Below are positions 9,185-17,500 of a stretch of 17,500 nucleotides of DNA, in pieces. The stretch's first letter is position 1. The number at the start of each line of letters is the position of its first letter. Position numbers and translations under genes: made by a program. The notes under the pieces are model-generated. The model saw only the letters and a program-made list of their open reading frames with translations, was not told where the DNA came from and ran no database searches. Source of the stretch: Trachelipus rathkii (lineage: Eukaryota > Arthropoda > Malacostraca > Isopoda > Trachelipodidae); assembly GCA_015478945.1 (NCBI GenBank), contig JABUQX010039015.1, forward strand, positions 12,501 through 30,000, in the 5' to 3' direction.

Positions 9185-9775
9185 ATATATATATATTAAT
9201 ATATATAATTGTTGGTTGCAATGATAGTATTATTTATATATAATATTTTAAGTAATATATAATTTAGGGGTAGAAATGGGTATTGGGATTTAACTTAAAA
9301 AAAGTAGTATATTATTAAATAATTATCCCTATATAATATATAATATAATATACTCTATATATTAGTATAGATATACGGTTATATATAGTTATATTAGATA
9401 TATATAATATATAAGATGTATATAATATTCATATAATACCACTAATACTATATCGTATAGTATCTAGAGGTTTATATATATTACCTGAATATACCTCCAA
9501 TATATATACCGTTAAGAGGGTTTATATATATAATATATATAGATAGTCACTCTACGTAGATAATAAAGTATAGGTAGATGATATACTATCATCCTCTAAT
9601 ATATATACTAATTATATATATATAATCCCCATATAATAACTCTACTATTACTATTATAAACCTATTATATAAAAAATATAATAAATATTATATTTAAATA
9701 TATAATATATATATATATATCTAATATATATATATATTAATATAATATATATTAATATATTAATATATATAGGTG
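9185..9775. repeat. TA-rich microsatellite-like region
   Basis: About 590 bp are dominated by TATATA, ATATAT and AATATA, with short interruptions containing G or C (for example TACCTCCAATATATATACCG near 9491). No gene is seen. A small island at 9260-9300 is non-repetitive. Confidence 0.85.
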
Positions 9776-9815
9776 ATATTTGGTTTAAAAGCCAACAAAT
9801 AATCTCAAATCCAAT

Positions 9816-9988
9816 ATCTCAAAAAACTCCCAAAAGCTACAGGGAAAAAGGAATACATTGTATGAATCCTGGTAACATTTTAGTTTATTGCGGAGAAACT
9901 GTAAAAAAGATATAAATCTCAAAAACTACATAGCTACACAGCGAAAAAGGAATACATTTTTGGAAATCCTTGCTAATAATTTTAATAG
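9816..9988. repeat. Two imperfect copies of a segment spaced 99 bp apart
   Basis: Copy 1 (about 9816-9889) and copy 2 (about 9915-9988) share the order ATCTCAAAAA-ACT, AGCTAC, GAAAAAGGAATACATT, TGGAATCCT/TGAATCCT, then GTAACATTTTAG versus CTAATAATTTTAAT. The best block is AAAAAGGAATACATTxT. This reads as a dimer of a tandem unit of roughly 97-99 bp whose neighbours are lost. No protein or RNA function is apparent. Confidence 0.75.
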
Positions 9989-10054
9989 TTAGGAAAATGA
10001 AAAAAAATATAATAAAAATTATAAATAAAGTAAATTGGGCTCTTTTTTTTTAGG

Positions 10055-10164
10055 AGCAGGGGGACATGAGTAATATTATATATATAATATATAATATTAC
10101 ATATTATATATATATATATAATGATATAATATAATTATATATATATATATATATTATATAAATA

Positions 10165-10201
<37 letters not shown>

Positions 10202-10300
10202 TAAATAATATATATATATTAATTATATATATTATATATATAATATATAATATATGTATATCAATATAATATATTGTGAGGTTAATATATAAATAAAGCA
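10055..10300. repeat. TA microsatellite
   Basis: An almost pure A/T alternating tract with AATT and ATTAAT interruptions. Smaller TA patches recur at about 10333-10345, 10435-10465 and 10505-10530. The sequence between them is purine-rich (GGATGG, GGTTGGTATAGG) and holds no gene I can support. Confidence 0.85.
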
Positions 10301-10559
10301 TACAATAGACTCTATATAAGAATAGGATGGATAATATATATATAAGGGTGAGGATATTGAAAGGTTGGTATAGGTAGTTATAGAAAGTAATGGAGAATGA
10401 AAGGATATAAGTGAAGTTAGGAAGGGTGCCTATAATAATATATATATATATATAATATATATATAAAATAACTATTAATATTATAATTGCGGTATAGATG
10501 ATATTATAATAATAGTATATATATTATATGTGTGGAGATATAAAATCCAAATAATTAAG

Positions 10560-10900
10560 TTTGTAGAAAGGGAGGTATTAACACGCTGCCAGAGAGGATG
10601 AACTTTTGGGGGACCCGGAGCTATGTTGAAAAAGAAGCACGGGGAAGAGCAGTTGTTGGAACGTTTTAATCCACAGCGTAGACGGCACTCGTAGGGGGGG
10701 GACTCAGGGAGGGAATCCCCTCGGCTGTATCCATGCGCGCGAGAATAAACCTAAAGGAGCGGTGGGTACGGAGTACAACCTTCGCGGAGGGGTGTACATT
10801 GGATGGTTCAACCCAGTAGATGTCCCCGGAAGGCCGAGAGACCCCGACTTCCTAGCCATCGGTGCGGTATATTTATGGTTAGACCCTTGTGGGTGAAAGT
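10560..10900 (+). other. GC-richer island with an 88-codon open frame lacking a start codon
   Basis: Between TGA at 10627-10629 and TGA at 10894-10896 the plus strand is open for 88 codons with no ATG. The last part reads GTEYNLRGGVYIGWFNPVDV and PGRPRDPDFLAIGAVYLWL. I do not recognise it. It could be a degraded exon or transposon fragment, or simply chance, because stops are rarer in this more GC-rich stretch. An 8-G run at 10694-10701 could hide a frameshift. No splice sites stand out. Confidence 0.15.
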
Positions 10901-12000
10901 CTTCCGCATTAACTGAGAAAAGCAGAATTTAATTAGAAAAAATGCTTAGTATTATTTTAGTTCAAACGAGTAACGATATCTATAATCAAAAGGGGGCTAA
11001 AATGAGGCTTACTCTAATCAGAGTTAACTGGAATAATTATTAATTATGAAAAAGGGAACGGGAAATGATTGACATGATGTATTTTTTGTTTGTAATTTTG
11101 TTTGTACAATGATTAGTTCCTATCGATAATTTATGGTCCAGCTTAACATTGCAAAATTTCCTAAAATATAGTAATCTCTTCACGTTTCGGACTGAACAAC
11201 TCAAATTGTATTGCGTATCTTTGAGGGTTATGGGAATTAATTTATTGGTAATTTTTTTTGTGTTATATTGTGTGTCTTAGCATCTTCTACATATGAGAAC
11301 TGGTAGGGAACCACAGCACTATTCCCACGGTATATGTTAGATTAATGCCTATTTTCGCGAGGTAGCTTGTTTGTAGTATGGGACTGTTCTTTGAAGATAA
11401 TTGGGATTGATGTCAGTCCTGTGAAATAAGAGTGGTTACGAGTAGGTTATTTATAAACCTGGATTTCAACGCATATTTATAATATATATAAATAGATATA
11501 GAATATATAGATGATTTACATTTACTTGCGCTGTTGACGATATAAAATCAATCATAATTATTTTAGTAGGTATTTGCTCCTGGGTTATTATATCTAAGGT
11601 AATATCATGTTGAGTAAGTATATAGTTCCAGAGTCACTAAATATAGAAGAGTCAATAGCCAACGCCGTGATACATGGGATATAAGACTAGATATATATTA
11701 AATTGACTTGTTGCGATATTAATTTTTGTCAATATTATAATAAATAAGTATCTCGTATATATTCGTATAATGAAATAAAACATTTATTAAGATGACAGTC
11801 GAGCAGCTCTACCTTAACGCCGGCACACGCGGAGACGAGGAACGACGCTCGGTATCAAAAAAAAGACAAACTTGTTCTGTGATCAGGCCTAGTTGACTAT
11901 GTATTGGCTCATTGAAACATAAACTCATGAGGTGTCTAAGGTATCGCGAATGATTTTTTATTTTTGTTAATTTTATTTCTTACTGTTGCTAGGGGCGATA
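10901..12000. other. Unassigned sequence, no gene seen
   Basis: Moderately AT-rich, without clear repeats, open frames above 60 codons or RNA-like structure. A short GC-richer patch with CG dinucleotides lies at 11800-11850. Nothing here can be assigned. Confidence 0.5.
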
Positions 12001-12018
12001 TTAGGTTAGGTTAGGTTG
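12001..12018 (+). repeat. Short interstitial (TTAGG)3 run
   Basis: Three perfect TTAGG units (12001-12015) are followed by TTG, with AAGGTTAG and GGTCAG variants nearby. TTAGG is the telomere unit of most arthropods. Three units are too few to call a telomere or a fusion point; short TTAGG runs can also be chance or parts of dispersed repeats. GGGTTAGGTTGAGG at 16884 is a weaker case. Confidence 0.5.
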
Positions 12019-12680
12019 TTAAGTTTAAGGTTAGTGTCAGGTCAGCGGATCATGCTAGACACCAGAACTAAATTTCATTTCAACCCTAAAACATCTATTT
12101 ATGAATCATAGAGGCTACCTGTGAAATTTTTTTTTAGCATCCGAAAAGCAGGATCAAGTATCCGGAAACTGTTTTCAGTCTTTCCGTCTGCCCTTCTATA
12201 TGGTGGCGATTCAAGTTAACTTTGGAGCGAGGGAGAGTATAGTCAGTATTGAAATAACGGTACTTATATTAATATATTACCATAGAAAGGGTGGCTTTTA
12301 TTATACACCCCTCCTATTACTGGGTCCTATCATAACAGCGCATCATTATACTCTGACTATGTTTTTTGTATTTCACAGTGTTACGATATATTATATATAC
12401 TATTATATTATTAGAATACATACCATCAAAAGGAGTATACCTATTATAAGTATTATAATGAGCTCTCACAATGCCAATCAACTCATTATATATAGGAATA
12501 ATACTATTATCATTTCTTGTATGCCGATTATAAATACTGCAATTAATAATAAAGACCGAATAGAAAAATATTATTATCTTACGTGATCATTAGTAGTATA
12601 GGTTGCTAGCGCCATATATAGTAGGAGAGGGTAAACTCGCCGTTACAAATACATAAAACACAGCGGTCTACAGTATTAAG
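12019..12680. other. Unassigned sequence with one AT-driven open frame
   Basis: An ATG-started frame of 128 codons (12200-12586, plus) is the longest clean ATG frame in this part. Its residues are dominated by Ile, Tyr, Asn and Thr as expected from the TA-rich DNA (YYIYYYIIRIHTIKRSIPII), with no motif I recognise. I would not annotate it as a gene without transcript support. Confidence 0.3.
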
Positions 12681-12683
12681 AAT

Positions 12684-12760
12684 TAGGGATGCTACCGATA
12701 CCCATACAAGAAGAAGCAGAGGATCCGATACCGATGATGCAGATACCCACACACCACTGT
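12684..12760 (+). repeat. TAGGGATG-CCGATACC patch, possible hAT-type element end
   Basis: TAGGGATGCTACCGATACCC is followed by GGATCCGATACCGATGATGC and GATACCCAC. Starts of the form (C/T)AGGGATGC-CCGATACC are familiar to me from ends of some hAT-type elements, so this may be one terminus. No matching inverted end (GGTATCGG...CATCCCT) is seen in the window, and no transposase is nearby. Confidence 0.3.
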
Positions 12761-13759
12761 ACTCAAGTTTTTTTTTAGGTAGCGTCCTGATAGCGGATCG
12801 ATTCACCCTAGACGATAAGACATTATAAAGTTAATACTAATAAGTATACACCCTTCTTTAGCAGTTTTCAAGTTTACCTAAGCCTTCGATAATCACTGCT
12901 TTGAAAACTCGGACCGTATTAAAGCATAATATATACATATTGATAGCTCCGCTCGACTAAGTAGAGGGTGGTGTGCAGAACAATCACCAATTGCATTCCC
13001 TTGTAACATCCTGCCTTGGAGAAGACAACACGTCTTAGTCCACATTTATATTTCTATTTGGTTGTGCCCAAGTAATTTATTATGTTGGATAAATTTAACA
13101 ATAGTACCGTTTAAGGCAATATAACTTGGCAAGATACTGTGGGCTCTGGTTACATCGGATAGACATTAAACCGGGACCAAAACTGTTTTTATTGTTTGGC
13201 GTCGTTTCTTTAAAAGAAATATTTCACATTTCCGAGTGTTGCGAAGTAAGTAGATTACCACCAAACGTATTAGGCGATAACTTCGAGCTCTCTGTGAGTG
13301 TTTTACATTGAGGAAGAACTGATTAACATTTACGCAAGTAGATTGCGAATTCTTGTACACCTAGCTACAGGAATACAATAAATTATGACATAGAATAAAG
13401 ATAATGAAAAGACATGAGACCAACGGCAATCATTAAATCAGAAAAGTTTCACTCGCGCCAGGACTCCGAAAGAATGATTACAACTACAAAAAGAAAAACA
13501 GCGCGTCAGCCGTTAGAACTCGCGCATACATACACATGTACACGAGTGAAGAGAAAGAATCATCCTCACCCTTTAAGAGAGATATCATCTTCACATACTA
13601 CAATAATTTCAAAGTAATTCACATATTGTGAGTGGCAAAAGACATTAGCTTCATTCAGTATGCTGGGCTGAGAGATGTTTTCCTTTTTGGGCGTGTTTTA
13701 CATCCTACCCCGAAATACGCATATTAAATGAGATGGGTCGGCCTCCGCCACTCTCTAAC
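12761..13759. other. Unassigned balanced-composition sequence
   Basis: About 1 kb of mixed sequence with short overlapping frames on both strands (for example 13126-13311 plus, 13166-13360 minus, 13414-13617 plus). None carries a motif or codon pattern I can tie to a protein, and opposite-strand overlaps show that at least some are chance. No tRNA or other RNA gene was recognised. Confidence 0.4.
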
Positions 13760-14430
13760 TCATAAGAAGAATCGCGACATCTCGGCAGACGCATGATGAA
13801 TTGGCAAAAGATGCGTCCCTGTCTGATAATCGAGAATTATATGCCTTGAGCCTATAGCACGTCTGATTGAATAATATACACCTCCGCTAAACATTACCGA
13901 CAACCTTGGCCAACTCTTCTTCTCATGCCACCCAGAAAGCGTCGGTCTGACCGACCTGGCAATCACACCTATCGGATTTGGGCGTCTACCATTCCGAGCA
14001 GGCTAGTCTTTCTCATAGTTGTTCGGTGAGAGGCTCGATGGCGAGTTGCCTCTATTCACAGACAACTGCAAAATTCTAAGAATTAGGGGTGGGCATTTGC
14101 TCCTTTGATTGACTGTCTCTTCAGTTTTTACGATGAGGTTCGCTTCGGTCGTAGATTCCGGTGGAAGCAGGGTGACATGAGATATGGTCAATGCCGAGAC
14201 CAATTTATCGGGTCTCACATATGGGAGTATTACGTGCTCGCCAAATTAGTGCTAACATAATCCCAGATATCGTCCTCATCTTCAGTAGGTTATTTGCTGA
14301 AAAGCCACCATCGAGCCAGATGTACACGTCTCGGGTTTGCGGGAAGGTTGCCTAATTTTTGCTATCAGGGGTATGCAAGACAGATACGGAGGGAACGAGC
14401 TTGCTCACTATCTCCTGTCTGCCTATTCTT
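13760..14430 (-). other. Minus-strand stretch with few stops, unrecognised
   Basis: On the minus strand one frame is open from about 14245 to 13760 except for one TAG (14005-14003). It contains RPDKLVSALTISHVTLLPPE, EANLIVKTEETVNQRSK and, after the stop, RPNPIGVIARSVRPTLSG. Further upstream another minus frame (14430 to about 14208) is open except for one TAG, with TRDVYIWLDGGFSANNLLKM. Residue composition looks protein-like and not AT-driven, so a decayed gene or transposon is possible. A rough estimate of stop spacing over this much balanced DNA predicts a few such stretches by chance, so I do not call it a gene. Confidence 0.2.
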
Positions 14431-14459
14431 TTTTTTCTCATTTTTTTTTTTTTTTTCTT
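14427..14459. repeat. T-rich tract
   Basis: Two T-runs separated by CTCA form a pyrimidine tract followed by CTTCCATATCTTGTCAAG. It could act as the pyrimidine tract of a plus-strand splice acceptor or as an A-rich tail of a minus-strand retrocopy; neither is proven. It makes the three overlapping plus frames here read as runs of Phe. Confidence 0.7.
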
Positions 14460-14680
14460 CCATATCTTGTCAAGGACACTGTATCGCAGCCTCCTCGGAT
14501 TATGTGTCTATTCATTCAGAATAGCATGCGCTTCGCAGAGTTTAGGGATCACATCAAAATATTGCCAACCACGGGAGTGGCGAGGAGCTGCTCTCAATTA
14601 CTTGAGTGGACGGGGTTTCAGCTAGCGTTAGGGAGGTAATTTCCTTATTAGAAAACTTTGTATTTTATTTTTTTTTACAG

Positions 14681-14852
14681 TTTAATCATCCGAAGTGGCC
14701 CCCTTCCGTGGCTCTAGCGCGAGGCATGAAATCACAGCTAAATTTCAAGGGAGTGGATGTTGAACGCCTCAAAAATCCATTCGTAACAGCAATTCTCTGC
14801 GGGAACGAGCAGTTTATCGCAAGACAGAAGCGCATGCTCTTCGATTTTGTAG
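14681..14852 (+). other. Possible internal or last exon of an unknown gene
   Basis: A good acceptor-like sequence (T-run then ACAG at 14677-14680) precedes an open stretch reading FNHPKWPPSVALARGMKSQL, FKGVDVERLKNPFVTAILCG and NEQFIARQKRMLFDFV. It ends at AG/GTGAGC (14851/14853), a strong donor-like site, giving 172 bp (phase 0 to phase 1). If the donor is not used, the frame ends at TGA 14879-14881 and this would be a last exon. A possible earlier exon end, GAG/GTAATT at 14635, is phase-compatible only in a frame with a stop at 14603-14605. I do not recognise the protein. Chance remains likely. Confidence 0.2.
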
Positions 14853-14881
14853 GTGAGCACAGACCTCAAGTTTTAAAGTGA

Positions 14882-15430
14882 AGCAGATCCAATTCGGCTG
14901 TAAGCAGAGAACATGGAAGAGAATTCCATATTACTATGAAGCGAAGGAAAGTCTGAGACTAGACTCACAGCGTAAATTGCTTGAACACGGGGAGATGTAT
15001 ATAAAAGTAACAGTAGCTAACTATTTATATATAGCATATTAGCGAGAGAGAATCACAGTCCTGGGAGAGTGATTACTAAACCATCTATAAACTATACTAT
15101 AAATACGAGACTGCCGTAACTAACAATATGCCGAACTACCCGTTGTGCGTACGTAAGATGTAGGCGATCGTAGAGAGGGTGGTGGTAAAGCGTACCCGCG
15201 AGAGTGGATGATGATTCCGGTCTAGAGGAGTACCACCTTGCAGCCGATCTACACGTACCATCACCTATAGCACAAGGTTAGATAGTAAAGCACCATACAC
15301 ATTATCCGCGCGCCGCGGAATATACACGGGTCAAGTGAAGCTAGAAAGTACAGGACAGTTTATATAAGTCTTTTGGCCCTTTGAAGACTCGACCCCCACT
15401 TATTCCAAAACCGGATGCACACCAGAGCCC
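14882..15430. other. Unassigned sequence, no gene seen
   Basis: Mixed composition with many stops in all frames. One small dyad, TCCGCG-CGC-CGCGGA (15305-15319), sits in a GC-rich patch. The minus frame at 15599-15360 overlaps the inverted repeat next to this region and shows no known motif. Confidence 0.4.
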
Positions 15431-15434
15431 CCCG

Positions 15435-15479
15435 CGCCCCTGGCACAGATATGAGAGAGTACTCCAGATGCCAGGGGCG
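15435..15479. repeat. Perfect 11-bp inverted repeat, 23-bp loop
   Basis: CGCCCCTGGCA (15435-15445) is exactly the reverse complement of TGCCAGGGGCG (15469-15479). Reading out from the loop, both arms are GC-rich, so the structure would be stable. TGCCAGGGG also resembles a CAGGGG-type transposon end, so a tiny foldback element is one option; an RNA stem or a protein-binding dyad are others. Confidence 0.7.
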
Positions 15480-15843
15480 GGAGTGAGAGCGCGGTTTGTT
15501 ATTAGCTAGAGTAACTGTAGTAAGAGAATAAAAAAGTCTCTGCCCACAGCCACTTAAACTAGTAACCCCAGTTTCTTTTGAGGCCCGCCCTACAACCACT
15601 GTGATTTGAGGTTGTTCAAAAACATTTTTTTTTGTTTTGTGTAGGCCAAGGAGTGGTTATAATTGTCACTAGGAGAGACGAAGAGAACGGCGTCGAAAGG
15701 ATAGAAAAGTTAAGCTGTCTTAGAGAGAGAGATTTGTAGATCTCAGACGTGTTATATGGGAAGTTTATATCTCTACATAGGCACATACTTCCACGGCACT
15801 ACAAAAAACGAAATAAGAAAAGGAGGCAAACTTTACAAAATAG

Positions 15844-16065
15844 AAGGATAGTAGGGTTGGAGTCATAGATGAGCACAACAGACGTATGAAGGATATCTTA
15901 GCCTTCTGGGATCTCCAGACAAAGACGGATACACAATTAAGGGTTTGTAGGAGTAACGACGCAGGCTATGTATTTGCCGCATGGAATGCAGCATTAGCAA
16001 AGTGCAAAAGCCAATGTGGAAATACGTATGTGGTAAAGTGCAAAAAAGAAAGCCACATGAACTGA
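15844..16065 (+). other. Short open frame (59 codons from ATG) with four Cys, unrecognised
   Basis: An ATG at 15886-15888 opens 59 codons to TGA 16063-16065; the frame is open from 15844. It begins MKDILAFWDLQTKTDTQLRV and contains FAAWNAALAKCKSQCG and VVKCKKESH. The Cys spacing is C-x18-C-x3-C-x7-C. It has no signal peptide or membrane segment. I know no family that fits. AATAAA lies 90 bp after the stop and an A-rich tract follows, so a retroposed transcript end is possible. A chance open frame is at least as likely. Confidence 0.2.
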
Positions 16066-16154
16066 TGCAAATATACTGCTAATAATGAACACGGAAAAAC
16101 ACAAAATCTAAGCAACAGACTAATCAGGGAAAAAAGGCAACAACACTGGAGAGC

Positions 16155-16225
16155 AATAAAACAAAAAAAGAAAAAGAAAAAGAAAAAAAACAAAAAAAAA
16201 ATAAAACAAACAGAAAGAAAAAAAA
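16155..16225 (+). repeat. AATAAA followed by A-rich (AAAAAG)n tract
   Basis: AATAAA at 16155-16160 runs into about 65 bp of A with G or C every few bases (AAAAAGAAAAAGAAAAAG pattern). It could be the worn poly-A tail of a retroposed RNA on the plus strand or a simple A-rich repeat. The Phe-run frame on the opposite strand is a by-product. Confidence 0.6.
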
Positions 16226-16780
16226 GCCAGAAAACACAATAAGAAACAAAAACTCAATCAGGAGAAATGGAGGAATTATTAGTCAGATGGAGGTCGTGAT
16301 AAAACTCTTAATTTTAAATATATAATACCGGCGCCTATTTAGAGTAGCAAATTATGCACCAATAAAAATACGAAATAATCTGAAAGTTTAAAACACTCAG
16401 GGAGCACAACGCCCACCAACTGCCGAGGCCACCAGTGCCCTAATGGCTCCCTTCGGGGGACAGAAATTTAGCGTACAAAAAAAAATACTATGATCAACTA
16501 AAAGTAGATAAATCTGTATAAATTATAAATAATGGCTGGTCTAAATTAAGTAAAAATTTTACGGCTAATGAAAATATTATTTATGATGTATGCCTCACAG
16601 TCTATGATGTTAAATAAGGAAATCGAAGGTAAAAAAAAAAAAAAAAACTTGGTACCTTACAAAGCTATCTATTAAAGTCTGAACTGAGATCTGGGATGTG
16701 CCAAGCCTCACAACACAAATATTTCAACGGTTATAAGACCAATCTGTAGGATATGATCTCGGCCAAGTATCGGCCATATT
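16226..16780. other. Unassigned sequence with a 17-A run
   Basis: No open frame or element is recognised. There is a GC-richer patch at 16400-16465 (CCCACCAACTGCCGAGGCCA) and a run of 17 A at 16631-16647, which may be a retroposition tail or a homopolymer. GATCTCGGCCAAGTATCGGCC at 16756-16776 leads into the CCGATA patch. Confidence 0.4.
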
Positions 16781-16783
16781 TAA

Positions 16784-16803
16784 CCGATACCGATACCGAT
16801 ACC
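16784..16803. repeat. (CCGATA)3 hexamer run
   Basis: CCGATACCGATACCGATACC is a perfect short hexamer array. GTATCGGCC lies just before it, and GATACTATACCAGATACTAT after it. It is the same hexamer as in the patch at 12692-12735. Such hexamers occur near ends of some hAT-type elements, but no terminus is defined here. Confidence 0.7.
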
Positions 16804-16964
16804 AACAAAAAATGGCCAGATACTATACCAGATACTATGCGATATAACCTAAGGGAGTAGATTGATACCTCTTCGAAAATCAAGGGGTTAGGTTGAGGTT
16901 TTCACCCAATGGTTGAGAGTACTGGAATCGGGTACATTCTCCTAAGAGCTATCACTAGTTAGTA

Positions 16965-17270
16965 GATAAGTAGTATATATGGTGAGTAGTATCCTAATTA
17001 TATATAGTTATACTACTACTAATATATCTATCTCTTACGCTTATAGTAGTATCCTACTAGATATATTATATATGTATACGAGGAGGTATAGTAGTAGTAA
17101 TATAAGCCGATAGTAATATGCTATAGGTGGAGAGAGAGAGCGAGAGCGGATATGAAAAGTCTTTTTACTCAGGAGGAACAGTTCGCTGGAGTCCGCCAAA
17201 CTGATAATATATAGGGAGTATATATATATATATATAAGTATGTATATATAATATATAATATATAAAACTG
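16965..17270. repeat. TA-rich and AGTAGT-rich low-complexity sequence
   Basis: TA tracts (16972-17075 and 17205-17265) are mixed with TAGTAGTA and GTAGTAGTAAT triplets. A GAGAGAGAGAGCGAGAGCG patch is at 17131-17149. No gene is seen, and 17270-17500 likewise holds nothing I can assign. Confidence 0.7.
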
Positions 17271-17500
17271 AATACCGAGTGCTACTAAGTCATATACACC
17301 CTACCCAGTTAGCCCAATATCTACGCCTACGCGAATATAACACTCAATATACCTAGCTATAGGACGAGGCTAGTATATATATATTATATGACGGCACCCA
17401 GGCAGAGCAACGATCGTAAATCATTATTCTCTCTATTAAATTATCTTCCCGCCCCCGACCGACTTGCTTGGGTGGGTCGGGTAGATAAATATCCTACCTC

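Noticed and set aside
10800..10820. GGTTCAACCC resembling a tRNA T-loop
   Set aside because: The flanking bases do not form the five-pair T stem, and no anticodon or acceptor stem was found around it.
12200..12586. 128-codon ATG-started frame
   Set aside because: Composition is what TA-rich DNA gives (Ile, Tyr, Asn, Thr), no motif is present, and frames of this length are expected by chance in such sequence.
15966..16193. Minus-strand frame starting with a Phe run and hydrophobic residues, like a signal or membrane protein
   Set aside because: The Phe run is the A-rich tract read in reverse and the frame overlaps the plus-strand open frame; no motif supports it.
17454..17481. CCCGACC...GGTCGGG dyad near the window end
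   Set aside because: Only 7 bp per arm in a GC-rich patch; too short to separate from chance.

Overview
This window looks like repeat-rich, non-coding DNA from an animal nuclear genome, most likely an arthropod. It has no operons, no ribosome-binding-site-spaced genes and no intact gene of bacterial type. It does have long (TA)n-type microsatellites, a decayed hAT DNA transposon, a piece of a non-LTR retrotransposon, poly-A and A-rich tracts, and one very short TTAGG run (the arthropod telomere unit). The arthropod assignment is an inference. I do not recognise a complete functional protein-coding gene or any RNA gene.

Layout. Positions 1-2216 hold most of a hAT-superfamily transposon read on the minus strand. 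A broken BED-finger transposase (about 1440 down to 163) carries several hAT landmark motifs in changing frames. A (CCGGAG)n-rich subterminal region (1956-2216) ends in CAGGGC on the minus strand, like a hAT terminus; the other end would lie outside the window. Directly next to it, 2217-2812 is a plus-strand fragment of a non-LTR retrotransposon with part of a PHD-like zinc finger and the start of an APE-type endonuclease, cut off by TA repeat. Positions 3824-6190, with traces near 6260, 6930-7020 and 7280, and again 8521-9062, hold a strongly diverged tandem repeat. Its unit is about 155-230 bp and joins a GC-rich CCGGAG/TCCGGATCCGGA part to an AT-rich part with a T-run, TTTTTAGGTGAAAATTTATTGCC and then TTTTCAAATAGTGCAGAAACCTTAGT-like sequence (quoted in pieces in the entry). 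This array is the most distinctive feature of the window. Positions 9185-10550 are mostly TA microsatellite with one 99-bp-spaced duplicated segment at 9816-9988.

From 10560 to the end the DNA is more balanced in composition and mostly unassignable. It holds a few open frames that could be chance, a possible exon (14681-14852), a short open frame followed by AATAAA and an A-rich tail (15844-16225), an 11-bp perfect inverted repeat (15435-15479), and two small (CCGATA)n patches of the sort found near hAT-type ends.

Nothing here works together as a pathway. The window is best read as nested and decayed transposable elements plus satellite and microsatellite DNA. Many coding breaks sit at or near homopolymers, so some could be sequencing or assembly errors and not real mutations.
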